Assembly (NCBI GenBank): GCA_022835595.1
Contig: BQUP01000002.1
Location: 372,001-436,000, forward strand
Direction of reading: 5' to 3'
Length of the DNA: 64,000 nt
Source of the DNA: Cystobasidium ongulense
Taxonomy: Eukaryota; Basidiomycota; Cystobasidiomycetes; Cystobasidiales; Cystobasidiaceae
The notes beneath the pieces were generated by a model, which had not been told where the DNA came from, made no database searches, and saw only the letters and a list, made by a program, of their open reading frames with translations. Of this stretch, positions 34,401 through 47,600 are shown piece after piece (position 1 is the first letter of the stretch; each line of letters opens with the position of its first letter). Both the position numbers and the translations under genes were made by a program.

Positions 34401-35452
34401 GCGTCTGCTTGAGCTTTCTACCTTTTTGGAGTGGCCAGCAAGATGAACGAGCGTACATTCATATGAGGCAGAGACATCAAGAGCAGGGAAACGAGGGAAT
34501 GCATATCACATATTGCTCGCTTTCGGGACTCGAGGACGGCACGCATTAGTGTCGTTGGTCGTATGTGGCCGTGTCCAGCCGCTACTAGCAATGCACGCTC
34601 GAACTCTCTGGTTCGTCAATTCGACATATCTCCTCAACTTTCTTCATCGCTTCTGTCGTTCTCTTTTGCTTTCTGGGTGCAATCTATCGCATTTACGACT
34701 GTATGTGTCTGCATAGAGTTAGATCTCTCAGTTCGGCTGGACCAACGTTGCCCACCTGACTTGTATGGAGAGTGGACATGGTCTATATACCTCTCACTTG
34801 CACCCTGATCCGATGTTTTCATGTTGGTTGCCTGTAGCACGACATTTGACCAAATGTACAGCCTTCGCCTGTTTTTTCAGGCTCCTTTTTGACAGGTACC
34901 TACCTACAAGCAGGCACCCCGCGCCGATCAGCTAAGTTGGTCGCACCTGCCGGGTACACAGAGCGTGCCTGTCCCAAGTCGTGTACGCAGCAGTAAGTAA
35001 GCACAATGAACGAGTCTGCAGCTCGAAGCCCGACCTATGCGCAATTGGCATTCCGGCGAGATACGTGAGCATCTGTGACAGGTTACCCGCAGCCGCCACT
35101 TCGCGGTACTGAGGACTGCGGCGACAAGCAGGACGTGCGTGGCAAGAGAAGAAACTTGACAGCAACTGACGTGCGTGGAATGCCATCCACCGCCTCCTGC
35201 TGAGCTATCGTACGCGAGTTTCTAGTCTTCAGACTCGCGACTTCGCAGCGCTATTGTTGCCCTCCGCTTGCTATATTCGGAGTTTAGGTTCTGCTGTATA
35301 TATTTCAGTCTCGACCGCGCCGCAGTCAGCTGTGCAAGAGAAGAAGAACAAGAAGCAAGGACAGGACCTTGGGAGAAGATCGCTTGGAAGACAACACTGA
35401 ATACCCACCTCCCACAGCATGCTTGGATAGCTAGCTAGCTGCACATCAAACT
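34401..35452. other. Intergenic between RPS30 and the mannosyltransferase gene
   Basis: About 1.05 kb: the RPS30 3' flank and the promoter of the next gene. It contains GC-rich patches and an AG-rich stretch (35337-35385) just before the next ATG. No convincing gene or RNA was recognised. Confidence 0.5.
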
Positions 35453-38098
35453 ATGGGCCATACCCGCTCAGAGTCGCAGCTGCCACTCTACTCTTCCAAG
35501 ACGGCGTCATCCTCCTCGTCCAGTCTGACTCTAAGCAGCGGCAGCAGCGAGGTGACTGCCTTTGAGAAGCAAGTCTATAGCGACAAGAAAACACGGCATG
35601 GACCGCCTCACGGCCAGATTGCACGCAGATCAAGAAGCCGAAGCGACTGCTCGAAGCTTGTATCCTCCTTCTTCGCACTTGTTCCCGCCGCAGGATCAGC
35701 CCTCTACAACATCGTCCTCGGCGCTGGCCGCCGTCGACCCCTCCCGCTCATCATCTTCTGTCTGACTTCAATGTTCGTCCTTGCAAGCTTGACAACATCA
35801 GACGAGTACATCCCAGACAGCGTCTCTGCATCTCGAGCAAAACTTTCCTCTTTCATCGCCGACGGATTTCGTGTTTCCCCGATCAAGCTTCCCAAAGCGC
35901 CTCCAAGCAGTGATATCACGCTGGATGATGGCAAAAGAAATGAGCAATGGATCTCGCCTACACCCGCTCTCCCGGTCACAGCAACTCTACGCGAAAGACT
36001 GCAAGCACTGTGGGATGCTCCGCTCTCTGAGCCCGCGAACTGGGTGAAATGGAACAGCCAGACCTGCTCTAGAGACCGCGTAAAGCAGGCACAGAATGAC
36101 TGGATTACTCAAGACGCAGCTTTGATCTGGCACTCTCTAAACTCCACGGATATCAAGAAGTACAGGAAAGGAATGATAGATTATCTCGTCGAATGCGAAA
36201 AGCAAGGTCTAATGGATCCTGCCAATGTTGGCCAAGGCAGAGGGTGAGCCAGCCATTTGTCACCGCTTTTCAAGCACGTGTTCATTTTCATGTACAGCAG
36301 CTGATTGTGCACACTTCATTCTATACAGACTTGTATTCACAGCTGGCAATGCAGACACATTCTCACGTGTCCTACTTACTCTCAAGCTACTGCGCAATCA
36401 TTACAATACAAATTTGCCTGCCGAGATCTTTTCATTTCCGGGTGAAATGCCCCCGCCAGAGCTGATGGACGAGTTCACAAAGTACAACGCGACTTTAAGA
36501 GTGGTAGGCTTCACTCTTAAGAACTTCAATGATGCAATTGAATATACTGAGTCGCTTCTCTCTCTCTTTCTCGCTAGATTGAGCACGCAAGCAGGGATGA
36601 ATCAAGGACTAAGAATTATCAGATCAAGAGTGATGCTATTGTCGCTTCTTCCTTTGCGGAAGTCCTATATCTCGTATGTCCTGGCAAATTTTACATTTGC
36701 AGTGAAACAAGCTAAAAACTGCCTCACACAGGACTCGGATAATATCCCCGTGGCGTACCTAGGCGAACACGATGGTACCATGAACGCCAACTTCACAACA
36801 GAGCGCGAACTCATCTGGAATGCACCATCTTATAAAAGATTGGGAGTCATGTTCTGGCCCGATTATTGGAAGACAGGTCCTATGAATCCAATCTGGGGTA
36901 TCATCGGGTGAGCTTGATAGGTCCTGAGAGAAGGCTTCGGCGCATTGAGCTTACTGATGCTGAAACACTCGTAGAACGCAATGTCGAGACGAATGGGAAC
37001 AAGAGGCAGGTCAGATACTTATCGATAAGCGCCGGCATATGGATGCCCTGCTACTCGCCAACTGGATGCTTGATGATTGGCAGGTAAAGCAATAACAAAA
37101 CTAAGGGCATATTAACGTTATACTGACGCACAAATCTTGACTGCAGTTTTGGTTCCACATCTCAGATGGAGATAAAGATATCTTCCGTTTTGCCTTTTTA
37201 GCTGTAAGATTTCATTGGCATCGGAAGTAAGCAACAAAGCTGACTTTTGATTGATGCTCAGTTACGCAAACGATGGGCTGTACCAGGGCGTTATGTCGGT
37301 GCGGGAGCATTGCCCGGCAACACATTGAGCGGTTTCTGTGGACACGTAGGTGTACTCTCGCCTGTATCTCACGCTAAGCCAACCTCTAACGCTCCGTTCT
37401 GTAGACCATGATGCAGCATGATCATCTTGGACATCCAATGTTCGTGCATTACAACCTGCTGAAGCAAATTTCGAGGTAAATCAGAACTTGCCAGCATTGC
37501 AAAGCTCTAGAAGCTGACTCATCGAACGCAGTGGCATAGGACGCGGTTACACTTGGGGCAGAACCCGGCAGACCGTCCTTTTCAATGGCGGGAATCCGGA
37601 TGCTGAGGGTGGCGAAGGCTCTGGTGATGTGGACGCAGACAGTCAGTCGTAAAACAACGCTATATGACAGATGAGAGCTCACGCTGTTCACCTGCAGTGC
37701 TTGCGAATGCTGCTTCTGATGGAACAGCAATAGAAGCCGCACCAGCTGGAGTTCGCTATCGAGCTGCACTCGAGCGCGGGCTGTTCACACGCTTTCACGG
37801 AGGTGTAACTTCTGCACTTTGTGTCGACATCCACTATGAAGATCCTCGAACGAATGATGAAAGACAAAAGGATATGGAATACGAAAAGAAGCACCCGATA
37901 TTCAATGACAAGAAAGAGAAGCAAGAGCCTAAAGGTCACATAACGCACGGTAAAGCGCTCAAAGGAGAGAACGAAATTGCTATCAACTGGGAACTCGATC
38001 CGCTTTATGCTAATTGGTGGAAAGATGAACCTCGCTTGATCAACTTTGAGAAAGCTTTCTACGAGGAAGGTGGCAAACCTAACGGAAAAGGTTTTTAA
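35453..38098 (+). CDS. MNN2: Alpha-1,2-mannosyltransferase, Mnn2/Mnn5 family
   Basis: Golgi enzyme expected to add alpha-1,2-mannose branches to cell-wall mannan or other glycans. Ten exons (35453-36243, 36329-36503, 36578-36673, 36732-36907, 36975-37083, 37147-37203, 37262-37345, 37405-37475, 37532-37641, 37698-38098) total 2,070 nt and 689 residues. It is a type II membrane protein: a basic Ser-rich N-terminus, then a hydrophobic anchor near residue 100 (LPLIIFCLTSMFVLASL). The catalytic part shows GLVFTAGNADTFSRVLLTL, the metal-binding DxD motif in FAEVLYLDSDNIPV, MFWPDYWKTGPMNPIWGI, LLANWMLDDWQFWFHISDGD and the histidine-rich MMQHDHLGHPMFVHYNLL. All are hallmarks of the Mnn2-type family. 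Paralogue identity (Mnn2 against Mnn5 or relatives) is not resolved. Confidence 0.92.
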
Positions 38099-38572
38099 AC
38101 ACGATACCTTGCCCAAACTCTTGGACCGAGTCGCTTGCAGAAGTCTTAGTTCAGTAGTTGAAACATTCTATAGATTAGGCGCATGCGCCTTCATTTGTAT
38201 TCTGCATATGTAGTTACTTTCCAAATCCGTTTTAGCAGTTTTCGAAGCAGTTTAGTTCCAGTAGAATACAGGTGACGGACATTAGTAGATCCCATGTATC
38301 ATACAAAACACCACCTTTAGGTTGACTGAAGCCACACAACCATCCCTATAGCGATAATTGCATACGCTGCAGTCGGTACAAGCCAGAATCACTGCCCTGC
38401 ATTGCTAGACTTTGCCTGGTATCGCGTCTGTTGCCGTCACGTGACTATTATTCTTTCGACTCCCTGCAGCTTTGCGGCTTCTGGCCCAGCTGGCTTTACG
38501 CACTCCCAACTCGTACGGCATCGAGGAAGCACTGACTGCATGCACACTTGACAGCTAGACAAGTCGGGAGTC
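38099..38572. other. Intergenic upstream of the Cep57-like gene
   Basis: About 470 nt between two plus-strand genes. AT-rich 3' flank first, then a more GC-rich segment just before the next ATG. Nothing else was recognised. Confidence 0.5.
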
Positions 38573-41479
38573 ATGCCCAACCTCGTCTACGACACGCCCA
38601 CGCCGCCCTCGCAGCTCTACTCCTCCAGCGCCGCCATAGCTGGGTCTGGCTATCCGAGCAGCTCACTGCGGCCTCGCTCTCAGCAGCAGCAGTTTCTCCA
38701 ACCTGTAGTCACATCTACTGTGCTCCCCAAGAGTCGCTTGAGAGAGCAGTACCGCCCAGAGATGGACTACGACCTAGATACATCCTCGTCCGACTCGACT
38801 TTCTCGTCCACCGATCTCGCAGCCGACCACAACAACAATAGTCCTCGGAACAAGCAGCTGAGCTCAGCAGGAGCAGAGGCAGACGAGAATCAAGCACCGA
38901 ATGGATACTACCGCTCACCAGGATATGGCGATGCCGAAATGGGCGCGGGCATGAACGAAAAACAACGTTTCCTCGACGTCCGCCAACCGAGCAGACAACA
39001 GCAGCAACAGCGACGGCCTTATCTATCTACACGCGTAGACGAACACAGTGATGCTACTATAGACAGCAGCAATCAGAGCACAGCTTCTGACAGCGAAGAC
39101 GACATTGCTCTGCGCGCTCGCCTTAACCCTCGCCAGCAGCAACAACAATCGACAAATACAAACAAAACCAACAATCTGACCAGTACGCCCTACCCAGGAC
39201 CTGGCGTCAGCAGCAACAACATCTCCAAGAGTGCCTTTGATGGCATGGCTCGTGAGTTGCGAAAAGAGTTTGATAGAATAATGCATGCCGGACAAGAGCC
39301 AGCACCGAATGACAACGTCAGTTCAGCGGCGCCTGTTTTATCGAATCCATCACCTCCTCCTTTCCGAAGCAGACGCAATTCAGCGATGCAAAGAGATCCT
39401 ATACCCACTTCTCCGTCCTATGTACAAGATATTCCCACCCCACTTCCCCGAGGCGTTCATCCACGAAGACCTGCATCCGCTAATGCCACTAGGACAGTCA
39501 ATCGCGACCATGAGAGAACACCGACAACACAGCGAACCTTCGGGCAGGAAATCAGATATCCCAGACAGGCCTCCCCTGCTCAACCCGCACAAAATCACCA
39601 GCCCAGAGTCTCGCCTCCCAAACCTATTCTCGTACAGCAGAAACCCTCTTGGCAGAGCTATCAATCATCTTCACCTTTTCACGCACCACAAATCACTAAT
39701 CGACCTGGTATTATACCTCCCAATAACACTCGAGCTTCGCATACATCTACATATAGAGCTGCTGAATCACCAAGTCGAGCGTCGATTGCATCCTCCTCCT
39801 ATCAAGCTGTGCGGGTACCCGATATCACTGGACTCACAGATGGCCTTACCAGTCCGTCTCGCGCTGAGAGTGGCCCTAGCTCTCATCGCAACTTTGCTAC
39901 ATTAAGCGGATCACCAGTACCAGCTGCCAGGAGTTTCCGCACAACCCAAGAAGGTACGTGGTTATATGAAGTGTAGCAGTAACCATACTGATGTAAAACC
40001 TGCAGACCCCGCATTATCTTCAGCTCTATCCGGGCTTAGGAGACGGCTTGAGGCTCTAGAAAGCGAAAATGCCAGAAGCGAAGCCAAGGTTGCAGAGTTG
40101 CAGGACAGGCTCGCCTCTCGAGACCTTCCTGATCGGCACGCTCCGGTACTCAACGGCAAGACTGACGCAAATGGTGAGCGTCGAATATCAAGCGAAGAAT
40201 GCATCTGTATATTGCGTGTCTGACGTTTCTCTGACTTTCTCAGACTTCGTACAACGACTTCGAGGCGAAATCAGCAACCTACAGCACCAAATCGAAAGTC
40301 ACAACCGTACACTATCTCAGCTACAAGCACAACAGCCTCAGTTACCTCAACCTGGAACCTCCGCTGACTATAATCCTAATTCTTGGCAAAACGTATTTGC
40401 GAGCCTGCGAGAGGCGTTGCATAATCTAGCCGACCAGGTGATGCAGGTTCGCAAAGTGTTGGAGGAAGTTCTCGAAGGGATGAAGAATGTAGGCATGAGA
40501 ACCTCAAACAGAAGTGCTGCTTCTGATGTCGCTTTGTACTGTCAGTATCCACCTCATTCTGATAGAGATGCCGACTTATTACGCCCGCAAGTTGGACCTG
40601 TGCGAGAACAGATGTCTGCACCCGAACCAATGGGCCAAAGCCGGTACCCAACCGCATTATCAAGGCAACCTGGAGGCGGTCGAGATCTTCGCAATCTAGA
40701 CAATCCGGCGGCACAACATCCAAGCCCTTTGTCACCACCATTACGGTCATCGTCAGCACCTGTCCCACAGGCCTACAATGCTGAGTTCAGGGTGCCCCGG
40801 ACCACTTCCAATCCTCTGCCTGTACCTACGACACACGACACTGGTCATAATAGAGAACCGCTGTTGGACAGAGCAGAAAGGATATTATCGAGTTTGCCGC
40901 CACGCTCTGGTTCTCATGCACCCGCCACTTGTGATACTTGCCGACGACAGCTAGATGGCAATGCGGTAAACAGAGCAAGCTCCTTTTCACCCCAGGCCTC
41001 CTTCGATGACAGCCATGCTGCTCGGAAGACTGTACCGATGGAGCAAGAACTCCCCATGCAGACGGTAGTAACGCGTGCTCTACGTGATCTAGAGGAGGAT
41101 TTTGCAGTGCACAGACGGTATGCTTCACACCTTTCGCTATGAAAGGAGTAGCCTGACGTGAGCTGAGTTCCACCTCCCTCACACGCAGAATTTATATCGA
41201 GCTGTCGGAAGAGTTCAAAATGATGGATCCTGCTACGCCAGAGGTAAACAGACGCAAAGTTCTGGCCAGCCATTTGAAAGAGTCTATCGACATTCTGGAA
41301 ATGAAGGTGTGCTTTTCTGTCTTACAAAGTAGACTACTTGATACTGACCAGCATCGTCGTAGGCGGATGAGATCAAAAGGCTTTACGATCTGCTGCACTA
41401 CAGAAGCGAGATGCAGACTGCAACCGAGTTCGAGAAGATGAGAAGCGTGGCAAGAGCTATGAAGACCCGCTTCGACTGA
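38573..41479 (+). CDS. Cep57/Ppc89-like spindle pole body protein
   Basis: Exons 38573-39953, 40006-40173, 40244-41117, 41189-41306 and 41363-41479 give 2,658 nt and 885 residues. The first 450 residues are disordered, rich in Ser, Gln and Pro with several poly-Gln runs. A coiled coil follows (LSGLRRRLEALESENARSEA, then RLRGEISNLQHQIESHNRTL). After another disordered linker with a Cys pair (ATCDTCRRQ), the C-terminus reads LRDLEEDFAVHRRIYIELSE, KVLASHLKESIDILEMKADE and IKRLYDLLHYRSE. That is the pattern of the Cep57 microtubule-binding domain shared by animal Cep57 and fission yeast Ppc89. It therefore probably acts at the spindle pole body. It is convergent with midasin, with stops 156 nt apart. 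Confidence 0.8.
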
Positions 41480-41635
41480 TGGTCATGCAAACTTGCAGCA
41501 CCTTTACAACGTTCTACATCTTAACTCTATCTATGCTACATTTCAATGATACTACCTGATGTTCTACCTCGTTGTTGTAAACAATAGCCTCAGCACTACC
41601 GTGATACCCAATTAGCCTCTGCGCGACGTAAGCTC

Positions 41636-44600
41636 TCAAGCATTGTCGCCTCGTACCTGTAGTACACGGGTCGAGGTCAGTGCGACGTCGTTATGGACTG
41701 TTCACAGGCTTTGGACTCACTTTATCAAAGAATTGACGCAAGGTCTCGCCTAAGATCTCGGGCAACGCTTCCACATCCCGAAGGACGACGTAGTACTCGA
41801 ATGGGAATGTGTCCATGTATCGCTCCATCTTGAGTTCTAAGGCACCGCTCTTGCTTTTTTGATACGATACAGACTTCATTGACAGGATGGAATCCTGGCG
41901 TGGATCTTTCGTGTCTTCGTTACTGGCGTGTAAAGAGTCAAGAACAACAAACATAACCATGACCTTCTGTTGTCTTGCTTTACGAAGGAGTGCTCGTATG
42001 TCTTCGAGATCTTGGCACATGCCGTCCGACACTATGATTTCGAGCTGCCACAAATCGGCGGCTGAACCGCCTCGTCTATCCCGAGCGGTTTGGAAGCGCT
42101 CGAGACTCTTCTCAAGTAGGCGTCTGACATCGGTCGATTTCTGTGCGAACTGGAAAGAATCGACAATCCTTGCTCCAACGGAATCGGACACAGGTCCGTC
42201 TTCGAAATTGTGAATGAAGTTGGTATGTTCTCCGAACTTGCAGACCGATACTTCTCCCACCTCCAGCTTGGTCAAAGACTGACAAACTAGTGCTAGAGTC
42301 TGGTATGCTAGATGCACAGCGCGCGAATCTGCCATAGAGCGAGAGTCGTCCAGCGCAAGCAGTACTTGGTACTCTCGCTGAGAAGGTCGCGTGCGGCGGA
42401 GCCATATTTTGTCCTTGGTGTAATCGGATGCAATGTATGGGATTATCTTCCGCATGTTCAGACGCTTTCCTGTTCGGTAGTCGCCCTTCAGACGCGATGC
42501 CAATGTTGGTTCAAGCACAAGGCGGAGAGACTCGGTTAGGGAAAAGGAGAGATCGCGAGTGAGATTGGTATATAAGCGCCAAACCTCTTCAGAGGGGAGT
42601 GATTCGCGGCCGTCGGCTAGCCAGTGCTGCAACTGTACTTCTGCTCGATTGAGATCTTCACTTTCTTCAGCAAGCAACTCCATGTCTCTAGCATTGCCGT
42701 CGTTGTCGTCATAGCGAGGATGGTCATCGGTTGGGCCATTACCTTGCTCTTCTGGCATTTCCGCCAGCTCAGCTGCCTCGACAGACTTATCCTGAGTCGG
42801 CTTTGCCTGAGGAATATGATGCAAGAGTGTTTGGCTGTCTGCTGGCTGAGCCTGCTCTAGATCCAGAGCCTGGAATTCATCTAGCATGTCTGGTTCGATC
42901 ATTTCAGCCCCGTGCTTTGTTGCTTCGTCTTCATCTGCTGCCCCGGTCGCCTGCAACCCAGTGTCCTCTTCGCCTTCCCGAACATACTCGACTTCGGTCG
43001 CTGCATTCATATCAGCTGCATCTGGAGGCGCTGCGTTGTCGTCCTGGCGCGGAGCATCCCCGGGCTGGGAAATTGCTTCGAGTCGGCGCATGAACGTTTG
43101 AGTCGCATCGCCTAATTGTTTGTCCTCCTGTCTTGATGGCTGCAGGTCATCCGACCCGTTACCAGGCTGGTCCTGGGTACTTTGCATACCATCTTCTGCC
43201 CCCCTGCCGTCTCCTACTGTCGCTGCCGCACTCGAGTCTGTAGGATCTGCTTGCGATTCGGCCTGCTCGCGAGCTTGCTCGTCATCACGGTCTCGCGCTG
43301 CACCGAGTTCCGCGGATTCTTGAGGCTCTCCGGTTTTATCGGCAGGTGTGGGTGCCTCGTTGTTGTCCGCTCCGCCACTCTCACCTGCACTGTTGGCGTT
43401 CTCCCCAGACCCCTGGTCTGGCCCAGCCGACTCGTGCGTCATCAGAGCATCGTCTTGGCTGGAGGCTTCATTCTCCTCAGGAGAGGCCTCTTCTTCTACA
43501 CCGTCCTCCTGGTGCTCGCCAACATTTTCGTCGACGCCGATGTCTTCGTCCTCTACGTTTGTATCTACAGTCAAGACAAGCCAAGTCAGATATACTGTAA
43601 CATCAGCAGAGCACGATCCAATCTTACCCTGTTGGTCGGGGTTCGCCTGGTCTGCATCTAACTCATCGTCTATTTCGTCATCTTCTTCATCGCTGCGATG
43701 ACCATCGATCTGTAAGTCGTCAGGTAAATCCAGCGTTTGTTCATCCATATTGACGTCTGGCAATTCTTGACGCGGACCTTCTTCGGCTTCAGCGGCATCA
43801 TCCTCCACTTCTTCGGGAACGGTGTCTGGGCTTTCCTTTTCCAACTCAGGCTCTGTCCCTTTCTCTTCTCCCTTTGCCTCTTCGCCTTCGTCTGCAGCAG
43901 CATCGTCTCGGTTTTCAGCCTTGTCCGGCTCTTGGCGCTCACCGACTTCAGATGTATCGTTAACGCCAGCATTCTGACCACTTTGTTCCTCAGGTGGTGG
44001 AGATTTTGCATCATCTTCTGGTTGTTCTTCCTTGTCGTCCCAAAATTTATCATCAACTGCTGTTGGATCTAAAGGATCGACTTTTCCTAGTTCTTCGTCG
44101 AGATCTTCTTCGTCTCGGTCTTCTCCGTCGTCAGACTCCTTATCAGACTCCTCTTCGTTAACATCTTGTGTTTTCCCACCGAAATCATCGTCCATGTCTA
44201 ACATGTCGTCCTTGCCAGTGCTATCGTCCTGGTCCGCTGGCGCATCTTGGTCTTGCTCGTCTTCCAGTCCTTCTACTTGCTCTTGGTTCTCAATTTGGTC
44301 ACTAACGTTCTTTGTGCCCTCGCCTGAGCCCATACCGGTTCCTTCGAAATTGCTGGCTTCGCTAGCGCCCTCGTCGGACTCAGTAGGTCGGCAGAAGCCT
44401 TCCTTAGCAAGTGTCAATGTTGTTTGTGCAAAAATGTACATGAATTTGAGCAGTGCCCGATGCCAGGCAATGTACTGATCAATATGGTCATTCACCAGTT
44501 TGAGGTAGCTTGAAAGGAAAGGGATCGATCTGTAACAACAAAACAGGCAGAGTCAGCGCACAGGGACGATATCGACGAACAGTACGATCGTGCGCACCTT

Positions 44601-47600
44601 GCAACCAGCTGAGAAGCCAGCAAGCCTTCATTGTCATGCATAGTCACTTCTGCAATGGCATCTAGGAGTGTCTGCGTGCGTTTACAGATGCTACCGATGT
44701 GTAGGAGTTGCGTCTTTTCCCGCAGTCGCCGATACTGCACAAGTAGGCCGCCATTTACGTAATCATCGTCTTCTTCAAAGATGACATTAGGTGTATCACC
44801 CAATTTCTGAATGGACACCAGGATTGCGGACATTGTATCGGTGTAGGATCTCAACGCCGACCCGCTGACATCCATATGGGCCGGGTCAAGCGCACTAGTA
44901 CTCCAGGCCAGGCAATGCTCATGTCCTTCCATCCAGGCCAGAGTCGGATTGACGAGGTACTGCAACTGCGGCGCTGCTAAAGTACTTGAGGAGAGCCGGG
45001 CAGTAATCTCCTTCCAGGCGACGCGAGCTGACTCTAACACTTCCATATGAGAACAAGTGATAGGTGCCATTTCTCCTGAGGTTTGCAGAACAATGTCAAG
45101 TCGCTGTCGAGTGGTATGTGCTTCCTTGACACATTCTGAGATATCCACCTGCAGTCGTTTAAACGCGTTCTTGTCTGAAGCTCCCATAAATCGAAGATGT
45201 TCTTGTCCAGATTGAACGATCTCTTCGAGAGCGCACTGAAGAAGGGAGAAGCTTGAATGAAAGGTGTTCACTGTTTTATTGACCGAATCGATCTGACTGG
45301 TAGCAATGCCTTCTTCTTCGAGGAACTGCAACTTGCGACAGGCCTCTGAGACAAGTGAAACAGCGGTAATCTCCTTGTAGAGATCACGACGACTAGTGTG
45401 AATTAATCTGAGTGCGCTGTCCAAAAAGCCAGCAGCACCTTGCAATTGGGAGGGAAGGACATCCGGATGGTGTTGAGCGGCTGCTAATCGAACTTGCGGC
45501 ATAATTGCACAGAAGCGATAGAAGTAGCTGTCTAAACTGTTCAAGACGGCGGGACGTTGATCAACGGCCTTGGAATGGCACTCAGAGAGCGGGCCAGCAT
45601 CGAACAAGATTGACACGCGGCTCTGAGCCTGCACCAGTGTCGTAGAGGGTCGCGCTGACAGGCCGATACGTTTCGTTTCGGCGAGAAGCGATGACCAGGC
45701 CTTGCGCTTGCGATCCATCAGGCTATTTCCTTGTTTCTGCCTTTCTTCTTTGGTACTTCCGGTTGGTACCTCCGCCCTCAACTCGCGGCTTCTGGTGACA
45801 ATGGACACCGAAAGGAGTTCCAGGTGAGAGTCCGTGGGCATCGATCTCGTTATCAGACACTCTGCTTCCACAATTCCTTCGAGTCGGGAAAGCGTCGTTT
45901 CGATGTTGATCAGGGGTTTGGGCAGACTAGATCTAGCGATTTCGGATATGGGGGCGAAGACGGCTTTCGTCGGTGGAGAGCCGGTCACAGGTAAAGGAGG
46001 CTCCCGAGTCTGCTCGATATCGCTGTGCTTGTTATCTTCTACGAACCGCGAGGATGGTGCCTCGAGCACTTTACGCAGTGCCCGAACGCGCTTATATAAT
46101 TGTCTGTGGCTCTTCTGAGCACTCGCTTTCAATGCGTAAACGTTCACGTCTTTCCAGCTAGCTAATCGGATCACCTCGTTCACATCCTTCGCTATCTTCT
46201 TTTTCTCGTCTCGTAAAAATGCGTCAATGCGTAACGCTTGCATACTGTAGAAGCTAGTCAAGTTTCGAAGTGCAATTGATATGCGGTTGAATAGGGGCCA
46301 GTCCGCTTGAAGGCTTGCCGAAAGATTTGCGAAAGACTGAACAAGGCATAGCTTATCCTTGAATTGACCCGCAGGGCTTTCTTCGATAAACGCCCGGACC
46401 AATCTTACGAGCGTTTCGACATATTCTAATTGTGCAGCTGCGTCATCGTCGTTTGCTCGAAGCCCATTGGGTCCATGAATACAGAGATCGAACATTCTGA
46501 ACCACCACTCAGCCACAGGTTCTCGGAATGCCCTCTCTTGTGCTTCAAGTAGACCAGCCCACGACTTCAGCTCCAGTCGACGCCATTCGACTACCAGGGC
46601 TGTCAATCGGTCACTGACACTGCTGAGACTGGTCTCCCGGCTAGCATATCCTTCCCAATCCGTGATCTTGAGGAGCAGAGATTCCACGAAAGTGAGCATT
46701 CTTGCTATGGGAGCCGTCGAAGCCACCGCTAGAAGAGCGTGGCATCGATTCGCTAATTCTACCAGAACCATCTGCTCGGGCCAGGCTGTCATAAGCTCTG
46801 TAATGCGCTCGAGAGCGCTCTTCAAAAGATCACGCAACTTCATAGCCTCTTGGATATTGGCGTCGTGATAAAAGTCCGCGGATTCGATCGCTTCGTCCTT
46901 GGAAAAGTCCCGAGCGGTCTCTGCTAAGATGTGCAATGTCGCAGGCGAGGACAAGAGATCCACCCTTTCGCTTATGAGATTTGGAGAAGATCCATGTAGC
47001 TGCTCCAAAAGCACTATCTTCGCGCCTTCCAATGCTTGTCTTGCCGTTGTCTGTGAATGCTCTACATTAGGGGATGCTCTACCCGGTTGCACCGAACACG
47101 AATACGGGAGACTTACTGTCTTCAAATCCGTGATCTCACTGTGCGAAAACAACTTCGTATGCACCGAATAGACTGATCGAATGTCGGCGTAGCGGAGCAA
47201 AGTCTTGCTGTTTGCGGTATTGGTGCCATCCGGCTGACTGCTCATCGGAGCCGAAGACTCGTCAGCATCGTCAAATGTCGGGAATAGTGACAATAGCTCC
47301 TCTTCCTCCTGCGCAGCATCGCTTGCAACTTGTATGTCTTCTCTCCGCGAGCGATAGATGCTCTCAGATTGTATGCGCGCCTGTTCGGCCCGCTTGTGGT
47401 CAATCGTCCACAAAGCGTAAATTTGGTCATATGCAAGGTATATTTGTCTCAGATCTGGCTCTTGCAACTGGCGTCGACCATCCTCTTTCATAGCGGCGAT
47501 CGCTTGAAGTGTCAAAAGCGAAGTAGTTGCGGGAGGAACGGATGGTAGCACGTCGGTATTGGCGGAAGTGGGCAGTTCCAGATCTACTAGTGCCTGAGAC

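Noticed and set aside
43120-44478. Several plus-strand Ser-rich open frames
   Set aside because: Antisense of the Glu/Asp-rich midasin region; Ser codons arise as complements of acidic codons.
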